Notes: generated from the sequence alone by a model not told the origin. DNA of 64,000 bases from Heterodera schachtii (GCA_023374025.1 SIJG01000141.1:96850-160849), one strand, 5' to 3'; counted from the stretch's first letter, positions 24,270-37,160 are shown. Made by a program: numbers and translations.

Positions 24270-24783
24270 AGGCCCCAAAAAATCGCGCATTCTCTATGAA
24301 TATTTATTTCGCCTTTACGCTGAAGGTTTGTGTATTTCCCCGATCATTTTAAATTGTTTAATTAAATTTCAATAAAAATAAATTAAATTCAGCTAATAGT
24401 CCGAGTCAGTCAAGACAATTGCCACCATTGGTGAAGCCAATATTTTTTTATGTTGTATCTGCAACTATGGCACCCCTCTAAGTTTAATTGATATTGTGAA
24501 TAATCTGATATATGCTACAAATACTTCTTGCAATTCATTTGAAACAAATGGTTATCCTGGTTATACTGCCAAATTAAAGGGAATGGATTTGGCAAATGAA
24601 GTGGAATTAAATTATGATGAAAATAAAGAGGAGGAAAATTGGCTTAGCAAATGGATGATGAAAATCACCGGACTTAAAAATCAAAAAGAGGGAAAAGAAA
24701 TTTTAAACGAATTGACGGACATTAAAACAATCCGAGAAGAAATTGAGCAAAAAATGAAAAAAAATGTGCGAAGGCAAAAGTAA
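24270..24783 (+). pseudogene. family copy 8, end of exon 3 and exon 4
   Basis: The stretch 24285-24326 is the tip of exon 3 (LYEYLFRLYAEG). The exon 4 acceptor is at about 24391. The exon runs through QLPPLVKPIF, breaks frame near 24480, then continues through LANEVELNYDENKEEENW to a premature end. It faces copy 7 tail-away, only 135 bp from its broken exon 2. Confidence 0.6.
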
Positions 24784-24784
24784 A

Positions 24785-25855
24785 ACGATCGGGAGACCTT
24801 ATGTATAATTAAAATTTGGTGATTTTCTTTGTCACTATTTTTTTTCAAAATTATGTTTTTTTAATTATTCTCATTTTAGCCAAAAATTTGCTTTTCTTTA
24901 TTCAATTTCCATAATATTTTAAATGTGAGCAAATTAATTTTGTTACTTTTCTGTCCTTTTTCAACCTCAAGTGTTTTTTCGTTTGTTTGCCGATTTTATA
25001 CATTTGATAAATTTATATTAAAATATATTCTTAGAAATAATATTTAATTTTGCAAATTTTTTTTATTAAGGTTGATCAAAAACTCGTACACGGACCAGGA
25101 TCCGATTTTCAGAGGCATACCCGAACATGATTCCGTTCTATGTTTTAACCGGAGTCCGTGTCCTGTTGCATTTTTCTAAAAAAAATACAATACCCTACTA
25201 GGGCCTGGGAAATTCTTTAATGACGAAACGAATTATAAACAAAAAATTGAAATAGACAAAATAATGAGAAAATGACAATGTGAGAAAGAGAGAAAAAAAC
25301 CTTTTTGAAATTGGTTGTCAAATCAATAATGATGGCGATTTGGGCGGAAATGGGTGATTTCCTTTTTGAAAAGAAAAGAAAAATATTTATTTTTTTGAAT
25401 GAAACATTTATAAAAATATTCAAGCGAAAAAACAACTGGCGACACATATTCATTTGCGATTAGTGCCAGTTTTATCTGAAAATGCTGTACAAAAAATTAT
25501 ACTTTTTTTTTCTTTTATGAGACGAGTATTTAGTTGACAACACTGATAAATATATTAAAAAAATTAAAAAATTAATAATGAAAGTTAAAAGAAAAGATGC
25601 AAAATAAATTGGAAAATAATAGAAAATAGGAGAAGAAGACAGAAACATGCTCAATGAAAAATGGACATTTCAATAACATAGGGAATTAATTCGAATTGAA
25701 TTCAATAATACCGAAAAGCATCATCAGTTTTAATAAACTGTTAGTTGCTTAACTCATTATGCTATTTAAATGCCAAAAATAAACAGGGAAATGATCGGAA
25801 AAAGCCCGGATTTCGTAACTACAACAAAAATCATAAAAAACGTAAAAATGGGGAC
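24785..25855. other. AT-rich, no gene seen
   Basis: Nothing recognised except sequence near 25600-25740 that resembles the flank of copy 2 at 2040-2160. Confidence 0.4.
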
Positions 25856-25859
25856 AAAC

Positions 25860-27015
25860 TGAAATGGGAAAATTTGTCATCATATTCTGTTTTCAGATTT
25901 GCTGCATTTACAATTGCTCCACCCAATTTCTTATTTTCCTCCTTAGCATTTTTTTATCGTATTTTGATACATTTTTTCATTTTTTGCTAAAATTCTTGCC
26001 GAAGATTTTCTTCAATTTTTTTTGATAAATTTCCCTTTTTTTGTACATTTTTTGGTCCATTAATTTCCGAAATATTTTGTTTAAATTTATTCTCCTCTTT
26101 AACTTCATAATTCAAATCGACCTCATTTCTCAAAAACAGTTGAATGGATTGATACCAAATTCCTTTCCAAAAAGTAAACGAAATTTGATTCAGTCCTTCG
26201 ACGGCTTCAATTGACTTTATTTGCTTTCTTAGGTTCAAATAACTCATAAATATTGGCTTAACCGCTGGAAATTTATTGGCCAAATCAGCGCTTTCCCCTT
26301 AATATTTAAAATCATTAAATTCATTTAAAAAATGGTTTCACGAAAACTTCAATATAAAGTCGAAATAAATATTCGTACAAAAAGTCCAAATATTTGCGCC
26401 ATTTTTGGCATTCTCCACGTCCAATTTCATTTAATTTCATAGCAATTCTTTCACAGTGCCATTTCTCTCTCATCAAATACATAAGGCCAAAAGACGGGCT
26501 TCATATTTTTGCGTGAAATGCTTTTTGTGCACTTTTTTTTCACCGTTTTCGTCCTATTTTAAATGCCTAAGGAAAATGGGTGAGCTGAAAATGCGTCAGT
26601 GAATTAGAATTTTTTGAAAAATGGGATATGGTAAGTTTTATTATCTGAAATTATTGAAATTCCTTGGATATTTTTTAAACAACGCAAAAAACATTCCTTC
26701 CTTTTTCCATATTTTTATAAAATTGTTTTCAAACAAAATTTGTTAATTATTAAAAATATAAACTAGAACTTGGTTCATTCTTTAAGGTAAAAATGAATTT
26801 TAAAATGCCAAGGTGTGCCTCGTATTTTTCTTTGAAAATTAGCTATTGTAATTTTTTTATGTCTCTTGATAAATACAATTAATATTTTGTCATCGAGCCA
26901 ATTAAAATTGGTTATTCAATTAATTATTCCAATTAATTAACACTCGATGGATTTCAATTTGAAAACAGAAACAAAAAATGGAAAGTAATATTAATGATAA
27001 ATAAAATTGTAGAAG
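25860..27015 (-). pseudogene. family copy 9, fragments of all four exons
   Basis: Exon 4 (about 26297-25870, including FPAVKPIFMSY and EVDLNYEVKEEN) and the exon 3 end (26345-26520) are followed upstream by the first part of exon 2 (26810-26900) and a signal-exon-like stretch (26935-27015). Most of exon 2 and half of exon 3 are deleted. Confidence 0.55.
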
Positions 27016-27019
27016 TAGG

Positions 27020-27980
27020 GTTAAACAAAATGAAGATTTTTGAAACAATTTTTAAAAAATTTTAGCACAAATTTTTATAAGGATTTTTTGAAGAATAATT
27101 AGGTAGTCGAAAATATTAATAATTTTAACCAATTTGACAATATTTGGTTTTCTTAAAAACGTTTTCGTTCTTTTTCAATTTTGTCATGAAATTTCGTTAG
27201 AATTATGCAATTTTTAATCAATTTTTTGATTTGCCATTATTGATTATGTTTAATGTTAAATAAATCGAAAATTTTTTATCAATTTTTGAAATATTTATTT
27301 AATTTTAAATATTTTAATAAAGGTCGAAATTTTAGGTTTTATTTGAAAACATTTAAATTGCTTTAATTACCCAAAATTTCGGGACAAAAACTCCCCCGAA
27401 GATTAATGAAAAGAAAGAAATAATAAACATTTAATAAGAAAACACGTGGGTTCGGTTCCTCTCGAAAGATGATGTGAATTATTTAGATTTTGCTAGGCTT
27501 TATAAAGATTAAAGCAGAGGTTTGCTTTGATCATTTTGATTGTTTTATTTAAATGCAACAACATATCTAAGATTTAATCCGAAAATGGGTTATTAGTTGG
27601 TAACAACCTTCATGCTATAAATGACTCTTAACTTTGTTGATTATTAAGCCTTATTTTAATTTTTATCATTTAAGAAAACAATAAAGGAAGAAAAAAATTT
27701 GGTGGTTGGCGGGTTTTTTAGAGGAACAAAATATTTATTTTATTTAAATAATTTTATATATTTCTCATAAATATTTCGAATGTCCGTGTGATTATTTCTC
27801 ATTACTAAATAATTAATCTTAATTAAGAATCTACGAACCTTAAATGTACAATTATTTGCATTCTCAATATAAATTTTGCTCCAATTAAATGCTTTACAGT
27901 ATTTGTTTGGATTGAAATGCCGAAAAACTGGAATAAGGAAATGATCAGTAAAGGGCCCGGCTTTTGTGGGCAACTGAAAA
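27020..27980. other. AT-rich, no gene seen
   Basis: Nothing supported. A short T-arm-like word at 27446-27460 is isolated. Confidence 0.4.
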
Positions 27981-27984
27981 TTTG

Positions 27985-28664
27985 GTGCTAGGTCGTTCCA
28001 CAAAAAAGCTCAGTGTGGGCGTTCCACAAAAAGCTCAGTGTGGGCGTTCCACAAAAAAAGCTCAGTGTGGGCGTTCCACAAAAAGCTCAATGATTGATAA
28101 ATTAATTAAATAAATATAATAATTCAATTCACCAAATCACGGTGCCGTCCGGTTAACCCTAATGTACGGCGGGACTGAAGTCATTTTCAATTTTTTTTTT
28201 CATTTTTCAATTTTTCGCATCACTTCTCGCCAATTTTCTCCATTTGTAGTAGACACAGACGGACGCCATTGATACCATTTTGTAGAGCTCATTGAGCTGT
28301 ACAAAAAAGCCGCTGGTACCGGCACGCTTAGTTTGGGTTGGACATCGACAGGGTCAGGGGCGAGGCTGAGGGTCATCCGGCAGATGTGCCCGACCCATGA
28401 CGGGCTCCAAGTGAATGGACCATGAACCAGACCGGCCTGGGAGATAGCCCTTTAAAAACCGAACAAAAAATGGTTCTTAACCGGGCTGGTCCGGGTTCCG
28501 GATCAGGCACTTTTGGTGCCCCGAAAAGGGTGCAATAGGCTTCCGGAAAATGGCCAATCAATCACTGAGCTTTTTGTGGAACGCCCACACTGAGCTTTTT
28601 TTGTGGAACGCCCACACTGAGCTTTTTGTGGAACGCCCACACTGAGCTTTTTTGTGGAACGACT
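27985..28664. mobile_element. foldback-like element A with tandem-repeat termini
   Basis: The left array 27985-28090 holds four copies of a 24-26 bp unit (GGGCGTTCCACAAAAAGCTC). The right array 28562-28664 holds the same units inverted. The 470-bp interior is GC-richer and carries a GAGCTGTACAAAAAAGC word but no convincing gene. Long terminal inverted repeats made of short tandem repeats are the hallmark of foldback (FB-type) transposons. The right end abuts the 3' end of family copy 10. Internal frames across the arrays are spurious. Confidence 0.75.
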
Positions 28665-28675
28665 CACCACGGAAA

Positions 28676-29365
28676 ATTTTATGAAAATGGCGATGAATTG
28701 AAAGTGCCAAATTTGTCATCATATTCGTTTTCCAAAACATATTTTCATCATAATCTTCTGTTTCTGATTTTGCTTTGTCCAATTTATTTTTTTCATCCTT
28801 CGCATTTTTCTTGGCATTTTCGAATATATTTGCCATTAATCCTTTACGGAGCTCGGAAATTTTTATTTCCGTCTCAGCCTTTGTTGCTTTTTCCTCAATG
28901 TTCGCTTTTATTTCGCAGTTTTATTCGTCAATATTCACCAAAACTATCTTCAAAATTTTATAGCCAATACTTAATTCATTTTCACCTTTTTGCCAAAAAC
29001 ATTCCGAAAAATTATTCAAAGTCAATTAAACTGCGACCAGATTCCCTTTCCATAATAAATATTGGCTTCACCAATGGTGGCAATTGTTTCTACACATTCG
29101 TGTTTTTAGCTTAATAAATGATTATCATTATTTCAAATAAAATAAAATTCCAACAAAACTTCAATATAAAGTTGAAAGAAATATTCATATGAAATTTCCA
29201 AATATTTTCGATATTTTTGGCATATTTTTCGTTCATTTTCATTAAATTCCTCCCCAATTTTATCACAATGCCAATTCTTTCTCATCAAATACATCGCCAA
29301 GATGGGCTTCATGTTTTTGTTGCAAAAATGCTCTTTCATTTTCTCAAACCAATCAACTTTTAATA
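28676..29365 (-). pseudogene. family copy 10, exon 4 and most of exon 3
   Basis: Exon 4 (about 29110-28680) carries the family end but has frame changes at about 28920 and 29020. Exon 3 (about 29365-29145) keeps NWHCDKIGEEFNENER but has lost its first part. The upstream exons are missing. Confidence 0.6.
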
Positions 29366-29369
29366 TCAA

Positions 29370-31120
29370 CGCTATTTTAAAAATTTCGATGTTTTTAAAT
29401 TTAAAATAATTTTTTTTAAATGACTTTTTGCGGAAAATATAGTGGGAAGAGAGATAACGCAAAAATGAGAGGGTGTTAACTTCTGCCCCATCATACAAAA
29501 AGCATTTTTGATGAAGAAGAAATAAAGAAAAATTAATTAAAAGTTAGTTAAGGCCAAATGTTCTTTTTCGCTACTTAAATTTAATTTAACATTAATTTTC
29601 ATGTGCTATAAAAATGCCTATTTTTTTATTGAACAACATGTTTCTGTCTTGTTCTCCCATTGTTGATAATTTTTTTCAATTATTTGTAAATTTAATTTTT
29701 TTGTTATTAAATTTTTTTGGAATTCAAAATTCTTTAAGGTCGGTTTATCATTTTGAAAGTAAAAAACGGAAAAAGAAGGGAACTGAGAGAAGCGAGGGCC
29801 ACTTACAAATTAGGGCCTTAATGATTGCGAAACTCACAGTTCAGGAGGCATACTCTTTAGATTAAATGCCTAAGGCAATATGCACTGGTAGCGTGATTTT
29901 GCTTTTTCCACTTTTGCTATTAATTCCGTTGCATTTGCTATAAATTTTCAATTAAACCTTTAAATGCTTTTAAAAGTTTGGCAATATTTGTTTCAATTTC
30001 TTTTTTCGATCCCATTTCCCCACTTTTCTCGTCTATAATTTTGTAAACCAAGTCTTCTTCATTTAGCAAATTATCTCAAAAATTTGTGTTTCAGACTTAA
30101 ATATTTTAGTTTTTAACTATCGAAAAAACCATTAAATCATTTTTATTTTTATTTTGTTAGTAGTCAATTTGCGCAACTTTGCGTAGAAGCACGGCCTAAT
30201 TTGTGAGCGTGGGAGGGGGGGGGGGGGAGTGACGGAGGAACATTGGCGAATCGCTTAAACGCTCCCATTGGAAGGGAAATATTTAGGCAGACGCACAAAA
30301 TGGAAGCGAAGTAGTGGAAGGGGGGGGGTCAAAAAAAGGGAGTTGGAAAGGGCAGGGGTTAAAAGAGGAAGTGAAGTAGCGCCGATGGGGGAGGGCATTA
30401 TAGTACAATAAATGCATGAATTTAAAAAATGTAAGAATATTTAAAAGCATTCATTAATAATAAAAACAATTGTTTTTCTATGTTTGAATCAATTTGCGCA
30501 ATCTTAGCTCAAATGCACGGTTAGGGCGAGGGAAGGGAGAGTGGCAGAGGACCATTGGCGAATCGATTAAGTGTCTTTGGCTGGACGGAAATTTTGGGAG
30601 GGCGGAGGGGACGTTCAACGAGATTAGCTAATCAGCGGGGGGGGGGGGGGGGTAACCAAGGAAAGGAAGAAGCAGAAAAAGGCGGCGGAATTGCGTCATT
30701 ATTTAATAATTATATACAAATTATATAAGAAAAAAATTAGATAATCCTACTGATGATCAATCACTATTTTAAATAGTATTTAATAATAATATACAAATTC
30801 TATTAAGTAAAAAATAGATTTGGATAATCCTAGTGATCAATCACCTTTTAAATAATTGCGTAATTATTTAATAAATATATACAAATTATATAAGAAAAAA
30901 ATAGATTTGGATAATCCTACTGCTGATGATCATTCTCCATTTCAAATCCATTTTTTTTTTTGCTCCGTTTATAAGACAAATAGCAAATAATTTATTTAGA
31001 AAATTTGTTAGCTCTATTTTTAAATAATTCCATAATTATTTATTGTTATTGAGGCATTTTAATAAAAAAATTAACTCCTTTTTATTTTTATTTGATTATT
31101 TATTGTTAATAAAGAAAGAC
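29370..31120. other. non-coding; G-rich duplicated blocks and 108-bp repeats
   Basis: The stretches 30170-30300 and 30480-30600 are diverged copies of one block (CATTGGCGAATCG in both), each with long G runs. The stretch 30640-30655 is a G homopolymer. The stretch 30720-30950 holds inverted units of the 108-bp repeat of 14.95 kb. No gene is supported. Confidence 0.6.
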
Positions 31121-31123
31121 ATA

Positions 31124-32785
31124 ATGCTCTTTAATTCCTTTATAGCTTTTTTTATTATCATTTCTCTTCAGTTTCTCTTTCCATTTACAAATGCAATTCC
31201 ATTGGTGAGTTAATTCATTAGGGAAATTAATTTTACAAATCCATTTTAAATAATTAGGATGAGGATAAAATGCTAATTGCAGTTATGAAAGGCCACCCAA
31301 AATTCAAATCAGTGAATATTCAATACAAAAATATGAGACATGCCTTGGCATTTTGTATTATATGAGAAAGAACTGGAAATGTGACCAAATTGCGGAGGAA
31401 TTTAAAAAATATGAACGGACAGAAAGCCAAAAATACCGAAAATATTTGGACATTTTGTACGAATATTTGCTACAGAGAATACATCGGAATTCCAACAATG
31501 AAGCCAAAATTCGTCATTAAAAAGAAAATTGAAATTCAAGGCCCAATAATTAATGCGGTGATTTGCCTGGTCAGAATTTGGAAATTTTATTTTGTCAAAT
31601 GGATGGGAGAAGATACTGAATATAAATTAAACAAACTGTTTCTCTTATCGTTTTGAACCAAAAACCAAAATTGTTGAATGAGGAGAGATTGAATTATGGA
31701 ATAAAATTGGAAAATGAATCAAAAAAATTGCCAATTAATGAAATGATTTTGCAATTGGCAATTGATACAGCGAATGAATGCCAAACAAATGAAAATTTAG
31801 ACTGGAATAATTCGACAAAATTGTGGAGAAAAATTTGAAGAATATTTAGAGGAAATGTTAAAAAAAGCGGAAGAAAGGGCAAAAGAAGACAATCCATGGA
31901 AAGCCAATCAAATAAATGAAGACAAATATAAAATAATTGAGCATACAAAATTCGATTATGAAATGACATGGGTGAGACTTAACATTCAATGAAAATTAAA
32001 TAAATTTCCAATTTTAGTCTGAAGATGCTCAATTTTCGGAATTTGTCAAAGGATTAGCGACAAATTTTGAAAAATATTCGAAAATTTATAAAACGAACGA
32101 GCATTTGACGCAGAAATGTAAGGCTAATCTTGGCATTGTGTATTTAATGCAAAAGAATTGGCAATGTGACAAAATTGCGGATCAATTAACAAAATATAAA
32201 CGGAAACAATGGCAAAAATATTGCGAATATTTTGACATTTTACATGAATATTTAGTCCGATTGTATGCTGAAGGTTTATTCAATTTTACATTATTTTCAA
32301 TAATTTCATTTATTAAAATAATAATGGCAATAATTTATTCAGCTAAAAACCCGAAACTTTCGAAACAATTGCCACCATTTGCGAAGCCAATATTTATTAC
32401 GGCATATTACCCAAACGGTTTAATTTATGTTGTTGAAAATTTGAATGATCATTCGAAATGTTTTTGGAAAAAAGGCAAAAATGTATTGAAGAATTTGGAT
32501 GATGTTTTGGAGATGAATTTGGGAAATGAAGATGATTTGCATTACGAAATGAGAAAGGAGAAAAGTGGGGAAAACGTATCAATCAAAAAGAAAGTAGAAA
32601 TTGTCAACCTTCGAAAAGAATTTGAGCAAAACATTGAAAAAATGTATGAAAATGCAAAACAAAATGCCAAAGATGAATATGCGAAATTGAAAAAAGCAAT
32701 TGAAAATGCGCCAAATAATAAAAGCTCTCTGAAAGATGAATACAATGCTAAATTTGGCACTTTCATTTCGTCACCATTTTCATAA
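31124..32785 (+). pseudogene. family copy 11, four exons, exon 2 frameshifted
   Basis: Exon 1 31124-31204 (intact signal peptide, MLFNSFIAFFIIISLQFLFP core), exon 2 31258-31971, exon 3 32018-32273, exon 4 32343-32785 (ends SSPFS). Exons 1, 3 and 4 are open and phase-compatible. Exon 2 has frame breaks near 31297, 31465, 31650 and 31830. Intron 3 (32274-32342, 69 bp) is a multiple of three and stop-free, so unspliced RNA would keep the frame and add a hydrophobic segment. Either a recent pseudogene or affected by indel errors. Confidence 0.7.
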
Positions 32786-32789
32786 AAAT

Positions 32790-34155
32790 CCTCTTTTTGC
32801 AAAAATTGTTTTCTTGTCTCTTCTATCTACCGTGATTTCTATCTGTTCTGATTTATCAGGAATGTTCTGATTGAGTGCACTGACCAAATATCGGTTTGAT
32901 TTTTTAAACACACTCATAATTTTGAAATTTTATGGCCTAATGTCAATGTTTTACTAATTTTTAAGAAATTTGGTTATTTTTTGGACAAAAATCTGTTAAA
33001 AAACTAGCAAAATTAAAAAAAAAAATTTCGGCGGCGCCAATCGGCACCGCAGGAGCCTAAAAACCTTTGTTATATCTTAAAAACGGGTCAAAATCACAAA
33101 AGGCGGCGCCTGTCGGCACCGCCGGACCCAACCCCCCCCCCCCCCCCGTTCCCGAAAAGTTTTTTTTGGAAAAATGCGTCGCAAAATTTTTTATTAAATT
33201 TGATTTTTTGGTCTCCATTACCCTAAAATATACGATTAGCTAATTTACTCCTCAAAACTATTCAAACACGTAATGGGAGGTAAAAATATATTATTTTATA
33301 CATTTTTGATTGAATAGAATGTAAAAATAACTGTTTTGAAGCATTTTTGTTATCGTTGGCAAATGTATTCACCAGATTTGGAAACTTCGGTTAGATTTTG
33401 TGAAATATTTGTTTATTATGAATATTAAGCTTTCGAACGTGAGTCAGAAGAAGTCTTCACCATCAATATTTCTTTATTTTCATGGCCAACATTTTGAACT
33501 CATCAAACAACCACAAAAGATAAATTAATTTTTTCTTTCACATTTAGGTGTTAGTATTAATATCAGGCAAAAGCCAACTAATAATATTAAACCAACTCGT
33601 ACTGCCCCAAAGCATTAAGTTTTAGAGGGAACACGGATAGAAGAGCATTTGACTTTTAAAATCTTATTTATTATACATGAAAAGTACGAGTTCGTTCAAT
33701 CCTTAATATTATAATTGCTTTTCCTTTATAAATTGCAAAAAAATATTGTGGTACATATTGTGGAACTTCATTATTCGATTCTTGTTTGATAGCACACGTG
33801 ATATGGTTTTGCAATTTTAAACAAGGTTATAAAGGAGAAAAATTGTTTGGCTTAATTTTTTAAATATAGTTGACCGTTGTTGCTATAACCATGATGTATG
33901 TTACATAAATAAATTTCAAAAACAACTTGAATGTGACAAAAGATTTTGCAATTGCCTTTATGAAAGTGCTGAATGTTCTTTAATAAAAGTATTTTTTTCT
34001 TTCCATATGTTTTAAAGAGTTATATATGTATTTAGGATTTACTTTGCATCTCTGTTAAAATATTGGGTCAACATTTTAAAGAACGGTGAAAAAAATTTTG
34101 ATTTTATTTTTTCTTAAAAAATGTTAATGTTCTTCATAGAATAAAAAATGCATAT
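32790..34155. other. non-coding with a dispersed GC-rich repeat
   Basis: The stretch 33030-33180 repeats GGCGGCGCC...TCGGCACCGC twice, followed by a C run, and relates to 6060-6240. The remainder is AT-rich, nothing recognised. Confidence 0.5.
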
Positions 34156-34157
34156 TT

Positions 34158-34272
34158 TTCCTTTTATTTTTTTCTTGGCGGATTTACGAAACGCCCTGGC
34201 GAATTTACGAAACGCCCGTGGTGGCGGATTTACGAAACGCCCATAGTGGCGGAATTTACGAAACGACCTAGC
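34158..34272. repeat. array of 25-bp repeats B, related to foldback A ends
   Basis: Four units of GGCGGATTTACGAAACGCCC type end in CGACCTAGCACC. Reversed, this end reads GGTGCTAGGTCGTT, the same as the left end of element A at 27980, and both unit types share TGGGCGTT followed by a variable half. Only one array is seen. It sits exactly where family copy 12 begins mid-exon. Confidence 0.75.
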
Positions 34273-34276
34273 ACCC

Positions 34277-34919
34277 ATTGAGTATATTGGAATTCCAACA
34301 GTTAAACCAAAATTTGTATTAAAAAAGAAATTGAAATTAATGGCCCAATAATTTATGCGGTGAATTGTCTTGTCAAAATTTTGCAATTTTATTTTATAAA
34401 ATTTGTGAGCCAAAAATATGAATATAAATTAAACAAATTGTTTACTTATACTTACGCATCTTATTTTGAACCAAAATTGTTGAATGAGGAGAGATTGAAT
34501 TATGAAGTGAAATTAAAAAATGAATCAAAATTGTCAATTAATGAAATGATTTTGCAATTGACAATTGTCACAGCTAATGAATGGCAAACAAATGAAAATT
34601 TAGACGGAATAATTCAAGAAAATTGTGTAGAAAAATTTGAAGAATATTTAGAGGAAATGTTAAAAAAGCGGAAGAAAGGGCAAAAGAAGACAATCCATGG
34701 AAAGCCGATCTAATAAACGTTGACAAACATTATATAATTATTAATTCAAAATTCGAAGATCAATTCACATGGGTGAGATTTAACATTTAATGATAATTAT
34801 ATAAATTAAAAATTTAGATTGGTGATGCTCTATTTTCGGAATTTGTCAAAGGAATAGCGACAAATTCAGAGAAATTTTTTAGGATGGCAAAAGAATATTC
34901 AAATTATTTTAAAAAATAG
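34277..34919 (+). pseudogene. family copy 12, second half of exon 2 and start of exon 3
   Basis: Exon 2 begins mid-way at the GIPTVKPKF block, shifts frame near 34325 and again near 34665, and ends at the usual TGG donor (34772). A 46-bp intron leads to exon 3, which stops at 34919 after YSNYF. The left end coincides with repeat array B. Confidence 0.65.
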
Positions 34920-35330
34920 TTATCACCGGTGGTCTATTATCAAAATTTTAGAGAATTTTAAACAAATTAATACTTACCTAAGATGATATTGGCCTCATTC
35001 ACTCATCTCCATTGCTCAATTGTTAATTAAATGACAGTGCACGACAAATCTCAGAACAATAGAGCGGTCATTAACTCATTCTTGATAGTAGTAGTATAAG
35101 GCACATTAATCCGGTGAAAATCCCCCCCCCCCTTCCTCCCCCTCCAATTCACCCGCTTCTTTCCCCTTACTTGAAATTTCACCGTGTAGAGCGGTGAAAA
35201 CTGAAATGTAAAATAAAGTTATATAGTAAACGAAAAGAAGAATAAATATGAAATAAATTGAGAAGCATATGAGAAAGAAATACCATCAAAAGACTATTTT
35301 TACTTAATTTTAACTAATTCGATCAATGTT
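34920..35330. other. non-coding spacer
   Basis: C-rich tract at 35120-35160 in AT-rich sequence. No gene seen. Confidence 0.4.
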
Positions 35331-35333
35331 ACT

Positions 35334-35584
35334 TTTTCATCAGGTGAACATATAATTAAACTATTAAAAGATAAATTATTTAAAAATTGACTAGTTAAAT
35401 AAACAAACGCATATTTTTAATTCCATTAAAGCATAGGAACCAATTTATAAAATAACATAATAGAATCATAAAAAACGATTATTCACCGAACAATGAGTTG
35501 TCAAAAAAAGCAATTAAAGCTGATTACAATGAAAAAAGGGATACTTTTTGATATGTTTAGTGTAAGCGAATCAATTTTGGGCAT
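35334..35584. repeat. direct repeat, left copy (about 250 bp)
   Basis: Matches 46631-46884 essentially base for base, from TTTTCATCAGGTGAACAT to CAATTTTGGGCAT. See that entry. Confidence 0.9.
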
Positions 35585-35904
35585 CTTAAAATAACCTATC
35601 GAATTAAAAATGATCAATCGCCGAATCGGTGATATGACCAAGCAAATAAAGTTGATTGTTAACGAAAAAATGAATATTTTTAAAAACCTTTAGAGTACGT
35701 GACCCATTTAGGTAACTATTAAATTTATTTATAAATGATTTATCGTTGAACGGAGGAACCAAAAAAATGTAATTAAATTACAATTAAAAATAGAAAATAT
35801 AGGATAATCTAAGAGACAAATGACCTAATTTTGTGAGAATATAAACAAAAAAAATTGCAATAGTAATCATTAATTTTATATAATAATAAAACCTATTTAC
35901 CAAT

Positions 35905-37075
35905 ATGGCGCAAAAATACGAAGAAATTGCCGGCGCGGTCATCCTCGAACCTTCCGCAGAGGATTTGACAACGAAAATTGATAATTTTCTTGGTAATATT
36001 TTATCAATTAACCTATGGGCCAGAATTATTGGTTTACTTAAGTTTAAAATACCGAACGAATATCTGCTCCCGTCATGCAAATTTAGCCCCAGGGAACGCG
36101 TATCTGTCCGGTGAATAGGCGCGAATAATTAACCGACATTACTTTTTAGAACAGTTACACTCGTTAAGAAGCAGAACGGCTTTTACAAATTGAATAGGAT
36201 GGCGGATAAACAGACAACAGCTGGCCGGTATAGACTAGATGGAAACTGGCCACATGCACCTATCGACGTATATTAAAAGTAAAAAAACATTAACAATTGA
36301 AAGACCAAATTCGGTTTAGAGAGTTTTGGAACGGTGCCGATGAAGATGAACGCGTATTTGAGTATGCTCAAGAATTGAAGCCGAAAGGAACAGATGCTGA
36401 TTGGAAGCCGTCGTTAGGAGCTTTGCTCAACCTACAACCGCTGAGCGAACAACAGGGCGGAATGGACACGCCAATTGAGGGAGTCACTTCTATATATGTC
36501 TACCTCCGACGTGCCGGCGCATTCTTTGCTCCTCATACGGAGAATGCGGAGCTTTTTAGCATCAGTTTACTAACCGCCATCGCGTGGAACGTAGGCCCGC
36601 TAAGCTCGGCTCCTTATGGATTAGATTCAAAGCCCGGTTGTTCCGACTATTATTATCCTGTGATCGACACTTTGGAGCTGATCAAAAAATATGTTCTCCA
36701 ACAAACAGAAACAAACGGAAACGAAGAGATTGCGGCAAATAAATGGAACGAAATGACCAGCGAAATCACGAAATACCAAAAAGGATTTGACGGAATTTAT
36801 CCTTTTGGGCGCCCTTCCTCTTCAACTGAAAGAGACGTCATACCCCTCAAATATATCCAAATTGACGGGCATTGGTTTTGTGCCGAAAATTTTATTAAAA
36901 AAATTCTGGAATACAAGAAGGAGTCCGATATCGATGTTGTACTTGTAAGTGTTCGATAATTTATGATCTCGTGCCCCAATCCTACACAAATTTGCATCCT
37001 AATCATAATGAAACGGTTCATCAGTTTGAACCAGATCTTCGAATTGTTAATTTACCATACGATGTTTCTTTTTGA
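35905..37075 (+). CDS. JmjN/JmjC-like (KDM4-type) protein, 4 exons
   Basis: Exons 35905-36110, 36150-36227, 36320-36944, 37025-37075 join in phase to 319 aa. Introns are 39, 92 and 80 bp, all GT...AG; an AATAAA lies at about 37090. Exon 1 resembles a JmjN domain (EPSAEDL, then LWARIIGLLKFKIP). Exon 3 has EGVTSIYVYL followed 9 residues later by HTENAELFSI, closely like the KDM4 JmjC segment that carries the iron-binding His-x-Glu. The last iron His is not certain; HWFCAEN is a candidate. It is short for KDM4 and lacks PHD/Tudor domains. It may be a divergent Fe(II)/2-oxoglutarate oxygenase. GC-richer than its flanks; no breaks. Confidence 0.65.
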
Positions 37076-37160
37076 ATTAAAAATGTTAAATAAATTTATT
37101 GGTCAACAAAATATTAAAAAAATAACATTTGATGCCTAGTTTTTAATTCGTGCTCCATCT

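Noticed and set aside
27985..28664. CRISPR-like array
   Set aside because: The repeats are contiguous 24-26-bp tandem units without unique spacers and occur as inverted pairs; a foldback transposon fits better, and the genome is eukaryotic.
28626..29114. 162-codon plus-strand frame
   Set aside because: It is antisense to family copy 10 exon 4 and runs into the foldback array; no independent coding signal.
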